Shown here piece by piece: positions 58,889 through 64,000 of a stretch of 64,000 bases of DNA. The stretch covers positions 635,225 through 699,224 of the forward strand of contig NZ_CP061368.1 in assembly GCF_014725735.1 (NCBI RefSeq), read 5' to 3'. The notes below the pieces were generated by a model that ran no database searches, had not been told where the DNA came from, and was given only the letters and a program-made list of their open reading frames with translations. This stretch comes from Wenzhouxiangella sp. AB-CW3 (GTDB lineage: Bacteria > Pseudomonadota > Gammaproteobacteria > Xanthomonadales > Wenzhouxiangellaceae). The translations under genes and the position numbers were made by a program. Position 1 is the stretch's first letter. Every line of letters begins with the position of its first letter.

Positions 58889-59230
58889 GTGACCGAAGCG
58901 GAACCCATGATCTTTACCCCGGCCGCTGCCGCCAAGGTTCGCGAGCTGATTCTTGAGGAAGCCAATCCCGAGCTCAAGCTGCGCGTATATATTACCGGCG
59001 GCGGATGCTCCGGTTTTCAGTACGGTTTTACCTTCGACGAGAAAATCGATGACGGTGACGTGACCGTGACCCGCGAAGACGTGACGCTGGTGATCGACCC
59101 GCTGAGTTTCCAGTATCTCGAGGGCGCCGAAGTCGATTACAGCGAATCATTGCAGGGCGCCCGCTTCGTGATTCGCAATCCCAATGCAGCCACGACCTGT
59201 GGCTGTGGATCCTCTTTCGGACTGGCCTGA
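58889..59230 (+). CDS. erpA: Iron-sulfur cluster insertion protein ErpA
   Basis: A ~113-residue A-type Fe-S carrier. The three cluster-binding cysteines are present: one in [13 protein letters not shown] and two in TTCGCGSSF. The opening [14 protein letters not shown] and the [11 protein letters not shown] segment are typical of ErpA/IscA proteins; [16 protein letters not shown] follows. GTG 58889 ([11 protein letters not shown]) gives the usual ErpA N-terminus; ATG 58907 is an alternative. It delivers clusters to apo-enzymes such as isoprenoid synthesis proteins. ampE follows 39 bp downstream. Confidence 0.93.
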   Translation: MTEAEPMIFTPAAAAKVRELILEEANPELKLRVYITGGGCSGFQYGFTFDEKIDDGDVTVTREDVTLVIDPLSFQYLEGAEVDYSESLQGARFVIRNPNAATTCGCGSSFGLA

Positions 59231-59269
59231 CGCTGGCATCCCGCGCGGTTTTCGTGGTATGACATTGCC

Positions 59270-60091
59270 ATGACCGTGCTTATCGTACTGGCTGGCCTGT
59301 TGATCAGCCACCTGGCCACGGCCGTGGGCCGGTGGCGCAACTTCGACTGGTTGCTGTGGCCGCTGGGCCCGCTGCGCAAACGTTTTCCTGATCACGACTG
59401 GCTGGCGCTGTTGCTGGTGCTGGTTATCGGCATCGGAGCCCCGGTGCTGGCTGTCTGGCTGGTCACCGCACTCATGGGGTTATTCGGCTGGATGTTGCTG
59501 GCGCTTGCCGTGTTTGTCTACACGCTGGGGCCGCGAGACCTCGATCAGGATGTGGCCACCTTGCTGGGCCGCGCTGCCAGTGATGATCCGGCGCATGTAC
59601 GTGAAACCGCCGAGGCGATGCAGCTTGACCTCGACGGCAGTGGCCCGGAGGCTGCCGAAGCCGTGCTTCACGGTGCGCTTTCACGCTGGTTCGGTATTCT
59701 TTTCTGGTTTGTCGTGCTCGGTATTCCGGGAGCTCTGTTATATCGGATCACCCGCAAGGCGCTGCAGATACCCGACCTCGGGCCAGGCGAGATCGACTGG
59801 CTGGCCCGCCTCAGAATCGTGCTGGACTGGCCCGTACTGATCCTGCTCACGCTGGGGGTGGGTCTGTGCGGAGACTTCGACCGGGTGTGGCGCGCGTGGC
59901 GCGAATGGCGGGGAGAACACCCGGCCTGGCTGGCCACGCCGGCCTCGTTGTCGGCAGTGGCCGGTGCGATCCTTGCACCGGAAGACGGTTTCGATCAGGG
60001 TCTGAGCGTGGCGCATCGCATGATGTGGCGAGTTCTGGTGTTGTGGCTGGCTGTCATGAGTGTCATGCTGCTGGCCGGATTTCTGGTCTGA
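59270..60091 (+). CDS. ampE: Regulatory signalling modulator protein AmpE
   Basis: A 273-residue polytopic inner-membrane protein of the AmpE/CobD-like family. Typical blocks: [20 protein letters not shown] near the start, [14 protein letters not shown], and [27 protein letters not shown]. About four to five helices. In enterobacteria ampE follows ampD and is linked to sensing of cell-wall recycling for beta-lactamase control; ampD is not adjacent here. The reaction, if any, is unknown. Confidence 0.85.
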   Translation: MTVLIVLAGLLISHLATAVGRWRNFDWLLWPLGPLRKRFPDHDWLALLLVLVIGIGAPVLAVWLVTALMGLFGWMLLALAVFVYTLGPRDLDQDVATLLGRAASDDPAHVRETAEAMQLDLDGSGPEAAEAVLHGALSRWFGILFWFVVLGIPGALLYRITRKALQIPDLGPGEIDWLARLRIVLDWPVLILLTLGVGLCGDFDRVWRAWREWRGEHPAWLATPASLSAVAGAILAPEDGFDQGLSVAHRMMWRVLVLWLAVMSVMLLAGFLV

Positions 60092-60165
60092 GGGGGGCGC
60101 TTCGCGGCAAGGCGGCCTTGGATCATCGTTTAGTGGATATGAACTGTTTTCGGGAGAAAGTTAAA

Positions 60166-61464
<1,299 letters not shown>

Positions 61465-61483
61465 GGCCGGGCGGTTTTGACCT

Positions 61484-61523
61484 GATAGGGGTCGGGGAGG
61501 CTCTGCCCTCCCGCCCCCCTATC
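61484..61523 (+). terminator. Strong hairpin after the amidohydrolase gene
   Basis: GATAGGGG pairs with CCCCTATC, and inside it GGGAGG pairs with CCTCCC, giving a long stem 20 bp after the stop. There is no T run, so it may stop transcription weakly or protect the 3' end. Confidence 0.5.
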
Positions 61524-61539
61524 GGTGAGTTGAGTAAGG

Positions 61540-61790
61540 TGTGAAGTGAGGGGGCTTTCGGTTGGCTGTGCGGAAGGGGGAAGCTGCGGTGGCATGGGTA
61601 GTGTTGGAGGTGTTAAGTGTTAAGTGTTAAGTGTTAAGTGTTAAGAAGCAAGGGGGTGCGTCAATGGGCATTGCCTAACACCTAACACCCATCTCCCAAC
61701 CTGACCCGGAAGGCAAGACGCTTCGTGCTCCCCAAGACGCCCGGTTACGCCCGCCCTTCACACTTCACACTTCAAGCTTCACACTTCAAA
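61540..61790. repeat. Nested heptad-repeat element (locus 4)
   Basis: This gene-free stretch (61465-61791) holds five TGTTAAG heptads (61611-61645), a small palindrome CAATGGGCATTG (61663-61674) and two inverted heptads CCTAACA CCTAACA right after it. Outside these are five CTTCACA-type heptads (61756-61790), paired with a single inverted unit TGTGAAG near 61541. The result is one heptad hairpin nested inside another, between two convergent genes. Confidence 0.72.
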
Positions 61791-61791
61791 C

Positions 61792-62904
61792 TCAATCCCC
61801 ATACCCACTCATCTCCAGGTAGCCGCGACCCAGCGGCTCGCCTGTTTCGGTATCGCTGACTTTCATCGCACCCTCCCAGTAAATCACCGAGCGGTCCCAG
61901 CGCTGTTCGTCGAACAGTGGTTCGACGCGCAGGTCCAAGTCGGCTTTCGGTACGCTGACCTGCCATTCCACGGGCCAGCGATGGCCCTCGTGATCGCGCC
62001 ACCAGCGCTTTTCGGTTGTGCTGAAGTCTTCAAGGCCAAGGTGGGTCGGCGTGCCGTCTTCGGCCACGACCACGCCGGCGGAATAGGGCGACGGGTTGCC
62101 GTCGTGATCGCGCAGGCGGTAGACCATCAGGTCGCGCCCGTCGGCTAGCTGCAGTGCAAACCAGTCCCAGCCGGCCAGGTCGTCTGAAAGCTGGCTCGAT
62201 CCCCACTCGCGGTCCAGCCAGGCGTTGCCGGTCACCAAATGCCAGCGATCACCCAGGCGAATGCGACCGTCGGTGGCCAGGCGGGTGGCCGAGTAGTAGC
62301 GCGAGGCATTGCCCGGCTCCGGGCCTTTCTGGCTGTAGCCGGCATCGCCCTGCAGGACGAAGGGCTTTAGCTGTGCCATGTCCAGATCGACGGCGAAGTC
62401 TCCGGCATCGGCCTTGAGCCGCCAGCCATCCTCGGTGGCCAGCACCTGCCAGTCGCGCAGCCACCAGCGGTCGGTCTCGGCGCCGGCCAGGCCGATGGCA
62501 TCGCGGGCAAAGCGTTCGGCCTGGTAGAAGCGTTCCCCGGCACCATCGCTGACGGCCAGGTGCGCCATCCAGATCGCTTCGGCGGCCCAGGCGGAGTCCG
62601 GCGTCGGCCCGGGATCCAGGGCGAAGCGGAACAGGGTGAACTGGAAACCGGCCGGTCCCTCCGGTCGCTCCAGGCTGCCGGTGAAATACCACCATTCGTT
62701 GCGATAGCCCGGATGCAGGGCATGATCGGCCGGGAATTCCAGCGGCACGGGCCCGGTCACGCGCCGGAATTCGTCGGGTGCGGCGGTCAGCAGGCCGCTG
62801 GCCTGCAGCCTTACCGGCTGCGGTTGTGCTTCGCGCGTCTGCCAGCCCAGCCAGGCAGCCAGCGCCAGCGCAATCAGCAAGACGATGACAAGATCGCGTT
62901 TCAT
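61792..62904 (-). CDS. CrtC-like lipocalin-domain protein
   Basis: A 370-residue protein with an N-terminal membrane anchor or signal (LVIVLLIALALAAWLGW). The rest matches the CrtC N-terminal lipocalin family (hydroxyneurosporene hydratase-like): HPGYRNEWWYFTGSLERPEG, FQFTLFRFAL, HLAVSDGAGERFYQAERFAR and WLDREWGSSQLSDDLAGWDW. Family members next to ABC permease genes are not carotenoid enzymes and are thought to act in the envelope. It overlaps the upstream FtsX-type permease gene by four bases (ATGA), so the two belong together, probably with an ATP-binding subunit beyond the window. Confidence 0.85.
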   Translation of the reverse strand: MKRDLVIVLLIALALAAWLGWQTREAQPQPVRLQASGLLTAAPDEFRRVTGPVPLEFPADHALHPGYRNEWWYFTGSLERPEGPAGFQFTLFRFALDPGPTPDSAWAAEAIWMAHLAVSDGAGERFYQAERFARDAIGLAGAETDRWWLRDWQVLATEDGWRLKADAGDFAVDLDMAQLKPFVLQGDAGYSQKGPEPGNASRYYSATRLATDGRIRLGDRWHLVTGNAWLDREWGSSQLSDDLAGWDWFALQLADGRDLMVYRLRDHDGNPSPYSAGVVVAEDGTPTHLGLEDFSTTEKRWWRDHEGHRWPVEWQVSVPKADLDLRVEPLFDEQRWDRSVIYWEGAMKVSDTETGEPLGRGYLEMSGYGD

Positions 62905-64000
62905 CCGCGGCTCCGCAATTCGCTCGAAGGATTGCGCGAGGCGATCTGCCAGGCCGGGTACAGGCCGGCGATCAGCCCGGCGGCCAGCGCCAGCATGAGC
63001 ATGGCGCCCAGCGGTGGCAAGGGCAGGCTCAGCGGCAGGGACCAGCCGAAAGCGCGCGGTTGCACTACCAGTGTGAGTCCGGCGTGGATGGCGATGGCCA
63101 GCGGCGCGGCGACCAGGGCGCTGGCCGCAGCCAGCCCGGTGGTCTGGCTGACCACCAGGCCGGTCAGTCCGCGCCGAGTCAGGCCCAGGGCGCGCAGGGT
63201 TGCATGGTCGCGCCGCCGCTCCAGCCCCAGCGCCAGCAGGGCGCTGACCAGGGCGATCAGCGCGATGATGCCGACCAGTGCGGCCAGTGCCCAGGAGATG
63301 CGGAAGGTGCGGTCGAACACCACCAGGGTCTGCGCGCGGACCTGCTCTGGCGTGGTGACCACGATGCGCTCGTCGATGGCCTCAAGGCGCTGACGCCAGC
63401 GCTCGATATCGCCGGTTTCGTGAAAGTACAGCCCGAGGCTGTCGCGGACCTCGTCATCGAACCAGTCGCGGTAGTCATCGGCATTCACCGCGATCGCACC
63501 CTGGTCGCTGCCGTAGTCGCGGTAAACGGCGGCAATCGGCAGACTGTGGCGATGGTCGCCCGATTCGATCACAATCTCGTCGCCGATGGTCTTGTCCTGG
63601 CGGCGGGCGAAGGGTTCGGTGACCAGTACCGCTTCGCCGGCCATGAACGCCTCGCGTGCCGGGCCCGGGTCGCCGGCGACCAGCTCGAAACCGTCCCAGG
63701 CGTCGGCCGGCAGGTCGTAGGCGATCAGCACCCGGCCGTCGGGCAGGTGATGCTGGCGCGCACTGGACACCGCGGCGATGCCCTCGAGCTCGCCGATGCG
63801 CTCGGTCAGTTCGGCATCGATGACGCCCTGGCTGACGGTGACATAGGCTTCGGCGCGCAGCAGCCGCTCGATCCAGTCATCGACGGTGACGCGAAAGCCC
63901 AGCACCATCATGCCGATGCCGGCACTCAGGGCCAGTGCCATGCTCAGTGCCGCCAGGGCCGGGGCAATGCGGCGTCGCGAGGTGGCCAGCATGCCCAGCG
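62901..64000 (-). CDS. FtsX-type ABC transporter permease (5' part outside window)
   Basis: The visible ~366 residues are the C-terminal half of a MacB/FtsX-like permease. A membrane helix (LAALSMALALSAGIGMMVLG) is followed by a periplasmic MacB-type domain (about 40-230) and three helices (LAALVGIIALIALVSALLAL, LAAASALVAAPLAIAIHAGL, LGAMLMLALAAGLIAGLYPA). The reading frame is open to the window edge (Leu-Gly before the first visible Met), so translation starts outside. Its coupling to the CrtC-like gene suggests an envelope lipid or lipoprotein export unit. Confidence 0.85.
   Translation of the reverse strand, partial: LGMLATSRRRIAPALAALSMALALSAGIGMMVLGFRVTVDDWIERLLRAEAYVTVSQGVIDAELTERIGELEGIAAVSSARQHHLPDGRVLIAYDLPADAWDGFELVAGDPGPAREAFMAGEAVLVTEPFARRQDKTIGDEIVIESGDHRHSLPIAAVYRDYGSDQGAIAVNADDYRDWFDDEVRDSLGLYFHETGDIERWRQRLEAIDERIVVTTPEQVRAQTLVVFDRTFRISWALAALVGIIALIALVSALLALGLERRRDHATLRALGLTRRGLTGLVVSQTTGLAAASALVAAPLAIAIHAGLTLVVQPRAFGWSLPLSLPLPPLGAMLMLALAAGLIAGLYPAWQIASRNPSSELRSRG

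Overview
The window is a high-GC gammaproteobacterial chromosome segment. Three lineage hints point to the Xanthomonadales/Lysobacterales side, possibly a Wenzhouxiangella-like organism: a fused aspartate kinase/diaminopimelate decarboxylase (lysAC), a Clp-type CRP homologue, and a type II secretion block. This placement is inferred from gene content only; no rRNA or tRNA gene was seen.

Layout. 0-4.5 kb: end of a protein with an LPxTA/G-like C-terminal sorting tail, dodecin, a PAS-PAS-GGDEF diguanylate cyclase, a decayed BON domain next to a PRC-barrel gene, and a fatty acid desaturase. 4.6-9.8 kb: an IS3-family element inserted in the stop codon of a small membrane gene, a PGPGW-like protein, a HEXXH protein, a cupredoxin-like lipoprotein, and an IS30-family element that cut into both neighbours. 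9.8-16.3 kb: an accessory scrapyard with MITE-like elements, two decayed copies of the 3' end of trpC, pieces of toxin-antitoxin and possible methyltransferase genes, an intact VapBC-like pair, a DUF4143 ATPase and an intact Xre-ImmA/PIN pair with its own operator. 16.4-31.6 kb: parE, an Nmad3-domain gene, three ~213-bp palindromic repeats, a PlsC-type acyltransferase, a LonP2-like protease with a Usp protein, a nucleotidyltransferase pair, lysAC, a PP2C/FHA pair and the Clp-like regulator.

31.9-50.6 kb is mostly housekeeping: speD, yhaO-yhaN (DNA-end processing), yheS, a DAACS symporter, a YgjP-like peptidase, a membrane pyrophosphatase, queD, ppa, two divergent related methyltransferases, prmA, a DUF4438 protein and a membrane protein coupled to rsmE. 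51.4-56.6 kb is a tight gspGHIJKLMN operon (pseudopilins and inner-membrane platform) without gspC-F. It continues into an IMPase-family gene and nudE; then come hemJ, erpA, ampE, a periplasmic amidohydrolase, and a CrtC-like lipocalin protein coupled to an FtsX-type permease that runs off the window.

The most unusual non-coding signal is a set of intergenic arrays of 7-bp units, often five units long. At three loci (39.5, 41.6 and 58.0 kb) an array is followed about 30 bp later by a TGGCCA-centred hairpin and then by an inverted heptad array. The heptad sequence differs between loci but the architecture is kept. A fourth, nested version lies at 61.5-61.8 kb, and a fifth array overlaps a gene end at 49.9 kb.
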